From: DSVZ01 sp037439785 | GTDB lineage: Bacteria; Verrucomicrobiota; Verrucomicrobiia; Limisphaerales; J093 | DNA: 64,000 nucleotides | Direction: 5' to 3' | Assembly: GCA_037439785.1 (NCBI GenBank) | Contig: JBBIVJ010000004.1 | Location: 62,001 to 126,000, forward strand | Part shown: positions 32,352 to 41,141 of the stretch, piece by piece | How positions within the stretch are numbered: position 1 is the first letter of the stretch | Layout of the letters: each line of letters begins with the position of its first letter | Program-made: the position numbers and the translations under genes | The notes under the pieces: generated by a model | The model's database searches: none | The model's input: only the letters and a program-made list of their open reading frames with translations | What the model was told of the DNA's origin: nothing

Positions 32352-34250
32352 ATGACACAGGCCCCGAGCTGGCGGGAGCGCCTGGGCGAGCGGCTGGCGG
32401 ATTATCCGCTGCTGCGAACCCTGTTGTTCAACCCCTGGTTTGCCCTGGCCTTCAGCCTGGTCTCCCTGCTGGCGCTGACGGCGGTGATCAGCCTGCCCAA
32501 GTTCTGGGTGAGCACCCCCCCGGGCATTCAGCCGGTCATGCGGGTGAGCCTGCTGGACCGGGTGCAGGCACGTTCGCTCCGGGCCGCGGCGGAGCGGCAC
32601 GCCGCCGCGGGTCGCCACCGCGAGGCCGCCCAGGCCTGGCAGGGAGCGGTCATGAACGACCCGGGCAACCTCGAGCTGCACCGGGCGATGTTTCGTCATC
32701 TCGCCGGCGCCCCCCTGCTGCCGCTGACCCAGGTCAGCCGCGGTTTTTATCGCGTCAACTGGATGCTCCAACTCAGCGGCACCAATCGCGCGGACCTCGA
32801 ACTGGCCGCCCGGGCCCTCGACCACTACGGCCTGGCCGAAGACGTCTTCAGCCTGTTGGAGCCGACCGCCGGCGAGTTGTCCCCCTCCCTGGAACCGGCC
32901 TACCTCAAGGCCCTGTTCCAGGTCGGCCGCTACGAGGAGTTCGGTCGCCGCTGGGACCAGCGTGCCGCCGGGGCCGCCCCCAGTGAGGATCCGCCGTTGA
33001 CCCTTTGCCGTGCCGCCTACCTCGCCGGCTGGGGACCGGCCGAGGAGGCCCCCGCCCAGCGCGCGCGGTTGCGGGCCGCGCTCGAGGACCCCGAGCTGGG
33101 CAGCTACGCCTGCCGCCTGGAAATGACCGTGGCCGCCCGGCTCCTGGACCCGGAGGGTTACCGGGCCGCGATGCAACGGCTCGAACTCCGGGGCGAGGAC
33201 CGCGCCACCGACCACGCCCGTTACTGGCGCCTGCTCAAGGCGGCGGGGCGCGTGGGGGAAGCCCGCGCCCTGGTTCGCAGCTTCAACCGCCCCCCCGACA
33301 CCGCCTTTGATGTGGTCCAGGTGGCCGACGCCCTCAACGAGCTGGACCTCAAGGAAGACCTGCTGGCCTTCCTCCAGCGGCACGTGCTCGAGTTCGGCTA
33401 CAGCCCCAACGTCTGGTCGGTGGCCGTCTGGTCCTCGTACGTGGACGCACTGGTGGCGGGAGCGCACTGGGAACAACTGCGCGAAGCGGCCCGCCAGATG
33501 CGCCTGTTGGCCGGCAACCAGGCGGTGCTGGGTGGGTTCAGCCACTTCCTGGAAGGGTGGGTGCTGCACGAACAGGGGGCCGGCGAGGCGGCCCGGACCG
33601 AATTCCTCGAGGCCATCCGGCTGGGGTTCCCCATCGGTCGCGTCGGCCTGGGCGTGGCCCTGCGGCTGCTTCAACTGGGCTACCCGGACCTGGCCCTGCA
33701 AACGCTGCTCCCGCTGGAGTCGCGTTTCGACAACGACCTCACCTACTGGCGGGCGGTCTTCCACGCCTGTTACCTCCAGCGCCAGGATGAAACCTTGTTG
33801 CTCCGGGCCGCGATGCGCGCCCACGAAGTGGCCCCCGACAGCCCGGAATGGAGGAACAACTACGCGGCCGCCCTGCTCATCAACCAGCGTCGCCCCGAAC
33901 AGGCCGTGGCCCTGACCCTGGCCCAACTGCTCGCTGAGGGCACCCGCCGCCAGCCGGGTACCGTGATCAACCACGCCGTCGCCCTGAGCCTGAACCGGCG
34001 GTTCGACGAGGCTGCCGACCTGCTGAGGGAGGTGGACCCCGACCTGCTGACGCCGATGCAGCGCGAGGCCCACGATCTGGCCTGGCTGCAAATCCACCAC
34101 GCGCAGGGCCGCTGGGCGGAGGTCCGCCGGGGGCTGGACCGGTTGCGCGAAGCCAGGCTTTTCCCCGGCCAGCAACGCTGGCTGGAAGGCATCCGCCGCG
34201 ACCTGCTCGAGGCCGAGGACCGGGCCACGGTCCGGGCCGGCCCACGTTGA
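32352..34250 (+). CDS. membrane-anchored TPR-repeat protein
   Basis: A 632-residue protein. A soluble N-terminal stretch of about 24 residues is followed by one membrane segment (about 30-52, WFALAFSLVSLLALTAVISL). An extracytoplasmic helical region then runs to the end. TPR-like units are visible at 'RHAAAGRHREAAQAWQGAVM', 'LEPAYLKALFQVGRYEEFGR', 'SPEWRNNYAAALLINQRRPE' and 'LSLNRRFDEAADLLREVDPD'. No catalytic motif. It lies 113 bp before fba, which has its own promoter inside that gap. It could be a scaffold in the periplasm. Not assigned to a named family. Confidence 0.78.
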   Translation: MTQAPSWRERLGERLADYPLLRTLLFNPWFALAFSLVSLLALTAVISLPKFWVSTPPGIQPVMRVSLLDRVQARSLRAAAERHAAAGRHREAAQAWQGAVMNDPGNLELHRAMFRHLAGAPLLPLTQVSRGFYRVNWMLQLSGTNRADLELAARALDHYGLAEDVFSLLEPTAGELSPSLEPAYLKALFQVGRYEEFGRRWDQRAAGAAPSEDPPLTLCRAAYLAGWGPAEEAPAQRARLRAALEDPELGSYACRLEMTVAARLLDPEGYRAAMQRLELRGEDRATDHARYWRLLKAAGRVGEARALVRSFNRPPDTAFDVVQVADALNELDLKEDLLAFLQRHVLEFGYSPNVWSVAVWSSYVDALVAGAHWEQLREAARQMRLLAGNQAVLGGFSHFLEGWVLHEQGAGEAARTEFLEAIRLGFPIGRVGLGVALRLLQLGYPDLALQTLLPLESRFDNDLTYWRAVFHACYLQRQDETLLLRAAMRAHEVAPDSPEWRNNYAAALLINQRRPEQAVALTLAQLLAEGTRRQPGTVINHAVALSLNRRFDEAADLLREVDPDLLTPMQREAHDLAWLQIHHAQGRWAEVRRGLDRLREARLFPGQQRWLEGIRRDLLEAEDRATVRAGPR

Positions 34251-34289
34251 AGCCCGCCCCACGCCGCGGCCCGGCCTGCGCAATTGCCC

Positions 34290-34317
34290 TTTGCGGGGCC
34301 GCACCACCCGTTATACT
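34290..34317 (+). promoter_or_regulatory. predicted promoter of the aldolase gene
   Basis: A near-consensus TATACT (34312-34317) lies 16 bp after TTTGCG (34290-34295), or 15 bp after TTGCGG. The leader to ATG 34364 would be about 40 nt and ends A-rich (GAAAAACCT) without Shine-Dalgarno. Confidence 0.55.
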
Positions 34318-34363
34318 GCCCGGCCGGGCCGTCCCCTGGACGCCCCGCAGCATTGAAAAACCT

Positions 34364-35329
34364 ATGCCACTGACCCACACCCGCGATCTGTTCGCCAAGG
34401 CCCTCAAGGGCAAATACGCCCTGGGCGCCTTCAACGTGAACAACATGGAATTGCTCCAGGCCATCGTCGAGGCCTGCGAGGAGGAAAAGGCGCCCGTCAT
34501 CCTCCAGATTTCCAAGGGCGCCCGCCAGTACGCCAACCCGGTGTACCTCAAGAAGCTCATCGAAGCGGCCATCAGCGTGTCCAACATCCCCATCGCCGTG
34601 CATCTGGACCACGGCGACTCCATCGAGCTGTGCAAGCAGTGCATTGATGAAGGGTTCACCAGCGTCATGATTGACGGCAGCCACCTGCCCTTCGAGAAAA
34701 ACGTCGAACTCGCCAAACGCGTCGTGGACTACGCCCACAAACACAACTGCGTGGTCGAGGGCGAACTGGGTCAGTTGGTCGGCGCCCAGCACGACGACGG
34801 CGAGGAGGGCGGCGGCTACTCCAAGGGGGGCGTGTACACGCACCCGGACGAGGCGGTCGAGTTCGTCCGCCTCACCGGCGTGGATTCCCTGGCCGTGGCC
34901 ATCGGCAACAGCCACGGCGCCTACAAATTCAAGGGCCAGCAACACCTCGACATCGAACGGCTCAAGGCCATCAAAAAGGCCCTGGTGGACGCCGGCCTGG
35001 GCGATTACCCCCTGGTCCTGCACGGCGCTTCCAGCGTCCCCAAGGACATTGTCGCCGAAATCAACCGCTTCGGCGGCAAGCTGGGCGAGGACACCGCCGG
35101 CGTCCCCGAGGCGGACATCGAGATTGCCCGCCGCACCGGCTGCACCAAGGTGAACATTGACACCGACCTCCGCCTGGCCATGACCGCGGCCATCCGCCGC
35201 GTCTTCGCCGAGAATCCCAGGGAGTTCGACCCCCGCAAGTACCTCGGCCCCGCCCGCCAAAAGGTCAAGGAGCTGGTCCGCCACAAGGTCAAAAATGTCC
35301 TGTGCTGCGCCGGCCACGCCTTTGACTGA
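34364..35329 (+). CDS. fba: class II fructose-bisphosphate aldolase
   Basis: A 321-residue Zn-dependent aldolase interconverting fructose 1,6-bisphosphate with dihydroxyacetone phosphate and glyceraldehyde 3-phosphate in glycolysis and gluconeogenesis. Zn and catalytic motifs are visible: AVHLDHGDS with the His ligand and catalytic Asp, VVEGELGQLVG with the Glu, GNSHGAYKF with a His, and VLHGASSVP with another His. KVNIDTDLRLA binds phosphate. The length fits the class IIB type. ATG 34364 opens the conserved 'LTHTRDLFAKALKGKYALGA'; the frame extends upstream into the preceding gene. A good terminator follows, so it is monocistronic. Confidence 0.95.
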   Translation: MPLTHTRDLFAKALKGKYALGAFNVNNMELLQAIVEACEEEKAPVILQISKGARQYANPVYLKKLIEAAISVSNIPIAVHLDHGDSIELCKQCIDEGFTSVMIDGSHLPFEKNVELAKRVVDYAHKHNCVVEGELGQLVGAQHDDGEEGGGYSKGGVYTHPDEAVEFVRLTGVDSLAVAIGNSHGAYKFKGQQHLDIERLKAIKKALVDAGLGDYPLVLHGASSVPKDIVAEINRFGGKLGEDTAGVPEADIEIARRTGCTKVNIDTDLRLAMTAAIRRVFAENPREFDPRKYLGPARQKVKELVRHKVKNVLCCAGHAFD

Positions 35330-35353
35330 GCCGGTTGCGACGCTGCACGCTTC

Positions 35354-35381
35354 AAGGCGCGGTTCCAGCCGCGCCTTTTTT
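35354..35381 (+). terminator. rho-independent terminator of fba
   Basis: A 9-bp perfect stem (35354-35362 with 35369-35377), 6-nt loop TTCCAG, then a run of T to 35381. It begins 25 nt after the fba stop. Confidence 0.9.
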
Positions 35382-35419
35382 GTGCCACCGGGGGCGGGGG
35401 CGGGTACCCGCCCGGCCGG

Positions 35420-35447
35420 TTGCCGGCCCGCGAGCGGATCGTACTCT
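35420..35447 (+). promoter_or_regulatory. predicted leaderless promoter of the SDR gene
   Basis: TTGCCG (35420-35425), 16-bp spacer, TACTCT (35442-35447), then 7 nt to ATG 35455. Confidence 0.65.
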
Positions 35448-35454
35448 TGCGCGC

Positions 35455-36390
35455 ATGAAAGTCCTGGTCACCGGTGGTACGGGCTTTGTGGGCCGGGCGG
35501 TGGTGGCGGCGCAGGCCGGGGCCGGTCATGCCTGCCGGCTGCTGGTGCGTCAGCCGGCGGCCCCCCGCGCGCGCGAACTGGCCGGCCGTTATCCGGTCGA
35601 ACTGGTGGCCGGCGATGTGCTCGAACCGGACACCCTCCGGGCCGCCCTGCCCGGTTGCCAGGGGGTGGTGCACCTGGTGGGCATCATCAGCGAGGTGGGA
35701 CGGAATACCTTTGAAAATGCCCACACCGTGGCCACGCGCCACGTGGTCGAGGCCGCGCGGGCTGCCGGCGCGAAACGGTTCCTCCACATGAGCGCCCTGG
35801 GCACCCGCCCCCACGCCGCCTCCCGATACCATCAGACCAAATGGGCGGCGGAACAGACGGTGCGCGCCAGCGGGCTGGACTGGACGATACTCCGGCCCTC
35901 GCTCATCTACGGGCCGGAGGACCACTTCACCCGGCTGATGGCCGACCTGTCCCGCTGGTCGCCCGTGTTGCCGGTCATGGGGTCGGGCCAGGGCCGGCTC
36001 CAGCCCGTGGCCGTGGAAACCGTGGCCCTGGCCTTCGCGCGGGCCCTGACGCAGCCCGCCACCATCGGGTGCACCCTGGACTTGTGCGGGCCGGAGCGGC
36101 TGACCTTCAACGAAGTACTCGACGCCATCCTGGCCGCGGTCGGACGGCACCGGCTGAAATGGCATCTCCCCCTGCCCGTGGCACGAGGGCTGGCGCGGGT
36201 GCTCGAGGCGGTCTTTCCCCGCCTGCTGGGCCGGGCCGCCCCCCTCAACCGCGATCAGTTGCTCATGCTCCAGGAGGACAACATCGGCGACCCCGCGCCC
36301 GCCCGGACCCTGCTGGACCTGCCCGTCGAGACCTTCCGGCAGGGGCTGGCCCGGTATCTGGGAGCGGCGACGCGCGTTCCTCCCGCCTAG
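35455..36390 (+). CDS. atypical SDR (NDUFA9/NmrA-like NAD(P)-binding protein)
   Basis: A 311-residue Rossmann-fold protein of the atypical short-chain dehydrogenase group. The dinucleotide loop is VTGGTGFVGRAVV (4-16). VHLVGIISEVGRNTFENAHT and HMSALGTRPHAASRYHQTKW place a possible Tyr-x3-Lys (YHQTK) at about 124-128. The 'SGLDWTILRPSLIYGPEDHF' segment is typical of NDUFA9/complex I assembly-type proteins and sugar epimerase relatives. Substrate unknown. It is cytoplasmic by absence of signal. Its TAG overlaps the stop of the convergent HIT gene by 2 bp. Confidence 0.85.
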   Translation: MKVLVTGGTGFVGRAVVAAQAGAGHACRLLVRQPAAPRARELAGRYPVELVAGDVLEPDTLRAALPGCQGVVHLVGIISEVGRNTFENAHTVATRHVVEAARAAGAKRFLHMSALGTRPHAASRYHQTKWAAEQTVRASGLDWTILRPSLIYGPEDHFTRLMADLSRWSPVLPVMGSGQGRLQPVAVETVALAFARALTQPATIGCTLDLCGPERLTFNEVLDAILAAVGRHRLKWHLPLPVARGLARVLEAVFPRLLGRAAPLNRDQLLMLQEDNIGDPAPARTLLDLPVETFRQGLARYLGAATRVPPA

Positions 36391-36728
36391 CCCGGCGGCC
36401 AGCTCATCGCGCGGCCGCCCAACAGGTGCACGTGCAGATGGGGGACCGATTCCCCGCCGTCCGGGCCGTTGTTGAGGACGAGCCGGTAGCCGCCGGACAA
36501 ACCGAGTTGGCGCGCGACCTCCGCCGCCTTGAGCAACAGGTGGCCCAGCAGGGCCTGATCGGCTGCCGTGGCCTCCGCCAGGCGGGGAATGGCCCGCCGC
36601 GGCACCACGAGCACGTGGGTGGGCGCCTGGGGATTGATGTCGCGGAAGGCCACCACCTGGTCGTCCTCGTACACGATGTGGGCCGGGATTTCCCGGGCGC
36701 AGATGCGCTCGAACATGGTCTTGCTCAT
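36387..36728 (-). CDS. HIT-family (HINT-like) nucleotide-binding protein
   Basis: A 113-residue histidine-triad protein. The catalytic motif PHLHVHLLGG has His97, His99 and His101. Upstream strands are 'HIVYEDDQVVAFRDINPQAP' and VLVVPRRAIPRL. HINT proteins hydrolyse purine nucleoside phosphoramidates or aminoacyl adenylates in the cytoplasm. ATG 36728 gives the standard N-terminus. TTGACC with AAGTTT at 17 bp lies 9 nt upstream, a possible near-leaderless promoter of its own. It is convergent with the SDR gene. Confidence 0.92.
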   Translation of the reverse strand: MSKTMFERICAREIPAHIVYEDDQVVAFRDINPQAPTHVLVVPRRAIPRLAEATAADQALLGHLLLKAAEVARQLGLSGGYRLVLNNGPDGGESVPHLHVHLLGGRAMSWPPG

Positions 36729-36832
36729 GGCAGCAGCAAACTTCCGGGCCGCTGCCGCCGGGTCAAGCGCGTTCGTGCCGGCCGGAGCCGGGCCGCCGCC
36801 CGGGCCGTCGCCCGCCGGGACCCCGCCGTCAT

Positions 36833-37771
36833 TCAGGCCGCCGCCGTTCCGGGCAGCAGGCCGCACCCTTCGAGCACCGCCCGGATTTGCTCCCGCTCGG
36901 CGGCGGCCAGCGGCTGCAGCGGCGCGGCCATGTGGTCGGCACAGACTCCCAGCAGGCTCAGCGCGCATTTGAGGGCCTTGAACACCCCCGCCGGATGCGC
37001 GCTGACCTGATAAATGCGCCCCAGCAACCGCAGTTGCGGCTGCAGACGGGCCACCGCTTCGGCCCGCCCGTCCCGTGCCGCCGCGCACAGGTCCACCAGC
37101 AGGCGCGGCCACAACAGCGCCCCGCCGTTTACGCCGCCGTGTCCCCCCGCCGCGAGGCCTTCCACCAGCAGCTCTTCCGGCCCCATGAGCACCGTCCAGT
37201 CCGGCCGCCGACGCGCCACCGCCGTGAGGGCGCGGAAACAGGCGAGGTCCCCCGAACTGTCCTTGATGCCCACAATGGCCGGCTCCTCGGCCAGCCGCTC
37301 GACCGTGTGCACGGCGAACGTGAGCCGGGTGAACTGGGGGATGTTGTAGAGAAACACCGGCAAGGGGGAGGTGCGCCCCACCCGCCGGGCCAGGGCTTCC
37401 AACTCCGCGGCGTCCGGCGGCAAGTAGGACGGCACCGAGAGCACCACGGCCTGGGCCCCGGCCTCCGCGGCCACATGGGCCAGTTGCAACGAATGGGCGG
37501 GGCAGGAGTCGGCGATGCCAATGAGCACCGGTACCCGGCCGCGGACCGCCCGGCAGGTGGCGGTGATCACCGCCCGCCGCAGTTCCAGGCTCAGACACGG
37601 GCCTTCCCCGGTGCTCCCCAGGGCGAAGACGCCGGCCACGCCGCCGGCCAGCACCCGCTCGATCTGGCGGACATGCGCCGCTTCATCCAGTTGCTCCGAC
37701 TCGGTCAGCGGGGTAACCAATGGAGGGACAATGCCGCACAAGGGCCGCGGCAGGGTGGAGGAGGCCATCAT
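36833..37771 (-). CDS. DapA-family pyruvate-dependent class I aldolase/lyase
   Basis: A 312-residue (beta/alpha)8 enzyme of the dihydrodipicolinate synthase/N-acetylneuraminate lyase family. Motifs are GSTGEG (52-57), the catalytic Tyr142 in FLYNIP and the Schiff-base Lys170 in VGIKDSSGD. Family members include lysine-pathway DapA and aldolases for 2-keto-3-deoxy sugar acids. The nearby YjhG-type dehydratase on the same strand makes the second option attractive, since E. coli pairs yjhG with the DapA-like yjhH. The arginine that binds the second carboxylate in true DapA is not evident. Start ATG 37771 (or the next codon). Confidence 0.82.
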   Translation of the reverse strand: MMASSTLPRPLCGIVPPLVTPLTESEQLDEAAHVRQIERVLAGGVAGVFALGSTGEGPCLSLELRRAVITATCRAVRGRVPVLIGIADSCPAHSLQLAHVAAEAGAQAVVLSVPSYLPPDAAELEALARRVGRTSPLPVFLYNIPQFTRLTFAVHTVERLAEEPAIVGIKDSSGDLACFRALTAVARRRPDWTVLMGPEELLVEGLAAGGHGGVNGGALLWPRLLVDLCAAARDGRAEAVARLQPQLRLLGRIYQVSAHPAGVFKALKCALSLLGVCADHMAAPLQPLAAAEREQIRAVLEGCGLLPGTAAA

Positions 37772-37904
37772 GATGGAACTGGTGTGCCGGTTGAGCCGCC
37801 CGGACGCCCAAACGCCCGGCCGGACCCGGAGTGTGGGGAACGGCCGCGCGCGCGTCGAGGTCCGGGTGCGAGGGGCGTGGCCGGACGCGGGGCAGGGCGG
37901 CCGC

Positions 37905-40469
37905 TCAGGCGGGTTGGTACCGGATTTCCTTCACCGGGATGGAGCCGGCACGGACCTCAAGGAAGGGTTTGCCGCGCCGCACCCCCGCGGTGCCGTAGCC
38001 GCCGGCAGTGGCGAGGAAGGCCCGGAAGTCGCCCCGCAGGCTCGGCGCGAGGTAAAGCACCTGCTCGACGGCGTCGTAGCGTGCGCCGCTCAGGCCCTGG
38101 AGCAGGCCGTAGCTGGCCATGGCCCGGGCGTACCAGTGGCCGCATTCGTATTCGTTGAAGGGGTTGCGCACCCGACCGTCGTAGCGGGCGCGGCAGGCGC
38201 GCACGATCTCGAGGCCGCGTTCGACCTCGCCCAGCTGCATGAGGTGGGAGGCGACCTGGTACTCGATGCCGGTCCAGACCTCGTCCGAGTATACAAACGG
38301 CAGGGAAAGCTGCCCGCCCTTGGGCCAGGTGCACAGGAGCAGCCCGCCCTCGGCGCCGCAGGCGTAGGCCGGCCGCTGGGGGTTGGCGTGGTCGGTCAGG
38401 TCGTGCTTGAGGTTGTAACGGTGCACCGCGCGGAGGTGGCTGCGGACTTTCTCCCGGTCCACAAACTCGCCCGCGCCGCACACCAGTCCCAGCCAGCAGC
38501 CCAGCACGCCGTCGGACAGGCAACCGGTGCCGTACTGGTATTTGGGGCCTTCTTTTTCGAGCAGTTCGCGCGCCTCGGGGGAGTAGTTGCCCACCATGCT
38601 CTGCACCTGGGTGGGGTCGGCGGCGCGCAGGTTCTTCCACTCGATTTTCTGGATGAAGTACTCGCCGTCCCACAGCTCGGTCTCCATCCGCCGCACCCCC
38701 TGGGCGAGCAACGCCTCGTAGCCGGAGACGTCCCCGCCCAGCGCCCGGCCCATGAGCACGGCGGCGCGCAGCGCGCCCAGGTAAAAGCTGGTGCACATGC
38801 CGTCCGGCCCCCAGAACTCGATGTCGTAGGTGTTGTGGTGCGGCTCGCGCAGCCAGCCCTGGCGGTCGGGGTCCCAGGTGGCGATGCAGTAATCCAGGCT
38901 TTGCCGCACGCGCGGCCAGAGCCGCCGCAGCCATTCGGTGTCCCCACTGATGCGCCAGTCGCGGTGGATTTTGAGGATGCCGCCCAACTGGCCGTCGGCC
39001 GCGGCGTGGAAGTCCGGCGCGACCTGCCGGATGGGCAGGGCGCTGCGGAAGGTCTGGTGGCCGCGGGCGTCCTGCGAGGGGCCGAACTCGGTCTCGCGCA
39101 GGGTGCGTTCCAGGGCCGGGAACAGGTGCGGGATGGCCTGGGCGTAGTTCCAGACGTGGGTGCAGGTGCCGTGGCAGCAGCCGGAGTTGTCACTGCAGCC
39201 CTCCCAGGCCCAGAGCCGGCCGTCAGCCTGGCGCAGCACGGTGGGCGATTTGAGGATGGTCAGGTTGGCCGCCACGGCCTCGACCACCTCCGCCGGCAGT
39301 GTGGTGTCGTGGAAGCAGTCGCTGAAGCGCTGCGTGGCGGCCCGCAGCCGCGCGTAGTTGTCCCGCCAGTAGGCCGCCACGGCCTCGACGTTCGGAAACC
39401 GCCCCGCGTACCAGGGCTTGTAAGTGCCCTCGACCGGCGGCGCGTCCTTCGCGTCCTTGCCGATGCGCAGGTTGGTCGTGCCCACGTACCAGCACAGCCG
39501 CAGCACCACCGTCCGGCTCTGCCCCGGCGCCAGGCGGAACGGCACAAACAGCGTCGCCCCCGGCGCGGGGGCCCCTTCGCTGACCGGCGGCCGCGCGAAG
39601 CACCGACCGGCGGCGATGTCCCGCCAGGCCATCGTCAAGCCATCCCACCAGCCGCCGCGGAACCAGGCGTGGTTGACCTGCACCGCCGGATCGTCCACCG
39701 CCGCGAGGAAGGCGCCCTCCTCCCAGGCGCGATCTTTGGCGGCGGCGCCCCAGAGGTGGAAGCCGCCCGGAGCCGGCTTGATGCCCTGCGGATTGTTGCC
39801 CACGGCCATGAAGTTGCGGGCCGACCAGGAAAACACCGCCTCGAGCTCCTGCCTGGTGCGGTTGGTGAACCGGTACTCGAGCGCGCAGACCGGCAGGCTG
39901 GCGTGGTCGGCGTCCCCCGGCTCGAAGGGGCTCCAGCCGGTGAGCTCGACCGCCAGCGGCACGTCACGGTCCTCGAGCGTGACCGTGCCGAAGGGGAACC
40001 GCGCCCGAAACCGCGCGGTGCGGAACCGGGGCAGCCCGAAGGCCGTGCCGGCCGCGCCGTTGCCCGAGCCGGGCTGGCCGAACTTCTTCCAATCCGGCAC
40101 CGGCCCTTCGAGCACGCGCGCCACGTTGGCCCCGGCCTCGCGGCCCTTCACACAGACCGCGGCGAAGGTCACCGGCTCGTTGAACACCTGCGGCTGGTGG
40201 CGCAGGGAGAAGTGTGAGAGCGCGCCGGTGCCCTCCAGGCAGATCATCCCCGCCCCCATGCCGCCCATCGGGAAGGCCACGCGGTTGAGCCGGGCGCCAC
40301 TGTACTCGCCGGTGTAACGGCCCCGCGCGCGGCTCCGGGCCGGCGCCCGGCCCGGGGCGTCGGCCGCGCGGACGGCCGGGGGGCCACCCAGCGCGGCGGC
40401 GCCGGCGGCGGTGAGCTTGAGAAAATCGCGTCGCGGCAGGACGGTCGAGGGCGGGAGTTCAGGGTTCAT
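37905..40469 (-). CDS. Tat-exported GH116 glycosidase (GBA2-like)
   Basis: An 854-residue glycoside hydrolase of family GH116, with the GBA2-type N-terminal beta domain and the DUF608 (alpha/alpha)6 catalytic domain. A twin-arginine-like signal is present (LPRRDFLKLTAAGAAALGG). The N-terminal family string is 'LNRVAFPMGGMGAGMICLEG' (61-80). By alignment to the family, the nucleophile is Glu423 in AWEGCSDNSG and the acid/base is Asp549 in NTYDIEFWGPDG. GH116 members act on beta-glucosides, beta-xylosides or N-acetylglucosaminides with retention. ATG 40469 begins the Tat signal. It sits between the tandem-ACT and aldolase genes on the same strand. Confidence 0.9.
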   Translation of the reverse strand: MNPELPPSTVLPRRDFLKLTAAGAAALGGPPAVRAADAPGRAPARSRARGRYTGEYSGARLNRVAFPMGGMGAGMICLEGTGALSHFSLRHQPQVFNEPVTFAAVCVKGREAGANVARVLEGPVPDWKKFGQPGSGNGAAGTAFGLPRFRTARFRARFPFGTVTLEDRDVPLAVELTGWSPFEPGDADHASLPVCALEYRFTNRTRQELEAVFSWSARNFMAVGNNPQGIKPAPGGFHLWGAAAKDRAWEEGAFLAAVDDPAVQVNHAWFRGGWWDGLTMAWRDIAAGRCFARPPVSEGAPAPGATLFVPFRLAPGQSRTVVLRLCWYVGTTNLRIGKDAKDAPPVEGTYKPWYAGRFPNVEAVAAYWRDNYARLRAATQRFSDCFHDTTLPAEVVEAVAANLTILKSPTVLRQADGRLWAWEGCSDNSGCCHGTCTHVWNYAQAIPHLFPALERTLRETEFGPSQDARGHQTFRSALPIRQVAPDFHAAADGQLGGILKIHRDWRISGDTEWLRRLWPRVRQSLDYCIATWDPDRQGWLREPHHNTYDIEFWGPDGMCTSFYLGALRAAVLMGRALGGDVSGYEALLAQGVRRMETELWDGEYFIQKIEWKNLRAADPTQVQSMVGNYSPEARELLEKEGPKYQYGTGCLSDGVLGCWLGLVCGAGEFVDREKVRSHLRAVHRYNLKHDLTDHANPQRPAYACGAEGGLLLCTWPKGGQLSLPFVYSDEVWTGIEYQVASHLMQLGEVERGLEIVRACRARYDGRVRNPFNEYECGHWYARAMASYGLLQGLSGARYDAVEQVLYLAPSLRGDFRAFLATAGGYGTAGVRRGKPFLEVRAGSIPVKEIRYQPA

Positions 40470-40518
40470 GGGCGGGGTGGGGGAGATGAAGAGCAAGAGC
40501 AAGGGCAAGGTTCAGGAC

Positions 40519-41049
40519 TCAAGGGGTCAGCGGTTCGAACACCACGTCCACCAGCAGGTCGGCGGCGAGGCGCTCCAGCTCGGCGCGCAGGGCGGGCACG
40601 TCACAGCCCGCCGGCAACAGCAACCGGGCGCGTGCCTTGAAGAGGGTTTCCCCGGACATCGGCGCGCTGACGCACTCGGTGACCAGTTCCTCAACGTTCA
40701 CGCCCCGGGCGGCCAGGGCGGCGGCGATGTGCCGCACGATGCCGGGGCGGTCCTGGCCGACCAGCTCGAGTTGGGCAGCCCCGGCTCCGGGGGGCGGCGG
40801 CGGCGGGCCGGGGTCGGAGAACACCTCGACGGTGAGCCCCTCGGCGACCAGGGCCTGAAGGGCGGCGGTGAGGGCGGCGCGGTGTTCGGTCGAGCTGAGG
40901 ATGCGCACGATGCCGGCAAACTGGCCGCCCAGTCGGCAGAGGCGGGACTCGAGCCAGTTGCCCCCGTGATCGGCCACGACGGCGGCGACCCGCTCGACCA
41001 GCCCCGGACGGTCCGCACCCACCAGCGTGAGCACCAGGGGAAGTTGCAT
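40519..41049 (-). CDS. tandem ACT-domain protein (GcvR-like)
   Basis: A 176-residue cytoplasmic protein made of two ACT domains. The first (about 3-80) opens 'LVLTLVGADRPGLVERVAAV', the second (about 94-172) 'LELVGQDRPGIVRHIAAALA'. A Pro-rich linker joins them. This is the GcvR-type arrangement; ACT domains bind amino acids or other small ligands and regulate partners allosterically. No catalytic or DNA-binding domain is present. A promoter lies 7 nt upstream of ATG 41049, so it is transcribed separately from the dehydratase. GH116 follows after 49 bp and may be co-transcribed. Confidence 0.88.
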   Translation of the reverse strand: MQLPLVLTLVGADRPGLVERVAAVVADHGGNWLESRLCRLGGQFAGIVRILSSTEHRAALTAALQALVAEGLTVEVFSDPGPPPPPPGAGAAQLELVGQDRPGIVRHIAAALAARGVNVEELVTECVSAPMSGETLFKARARLLLPAGCDVPALRAELERLAADLLVDVVFEPLTP

Positions 41050-41056
41050 GGGTGTG

Positions 41057-41085
41057 TTGGTAGGCGGGCGCCGCGCCGCTGGCAA
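41057..41085 (-). promoter_or_regulatory. predicted leaderless promoter of the tandem-ACT gene
   Basis: Minus-strand TTGCCA (41080-41085), 17-bp spacer, TACCAA (41057-41062), then 7 nt to ATG 41049. Confidence 0.6.
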
Positions 41086-41141
41086 GCGGTTTGGCGGGCC
41101 GTGCCGGACCAGCCGCCGGGGAAAAGTTTCGGGCGAGCGCC

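Noticed and set aside
30807..34307. A 1166-residue open frame on the minus strand
   Set aside because: It overlaps kup out of frame and lies antisense to the large TPR gene. No domain is visible.
37515..40217. A 900-residue open frame on the plus strand
   Set aside because: Antisense to GH116 and the DapA-like gene, both with catalytic residues in place.
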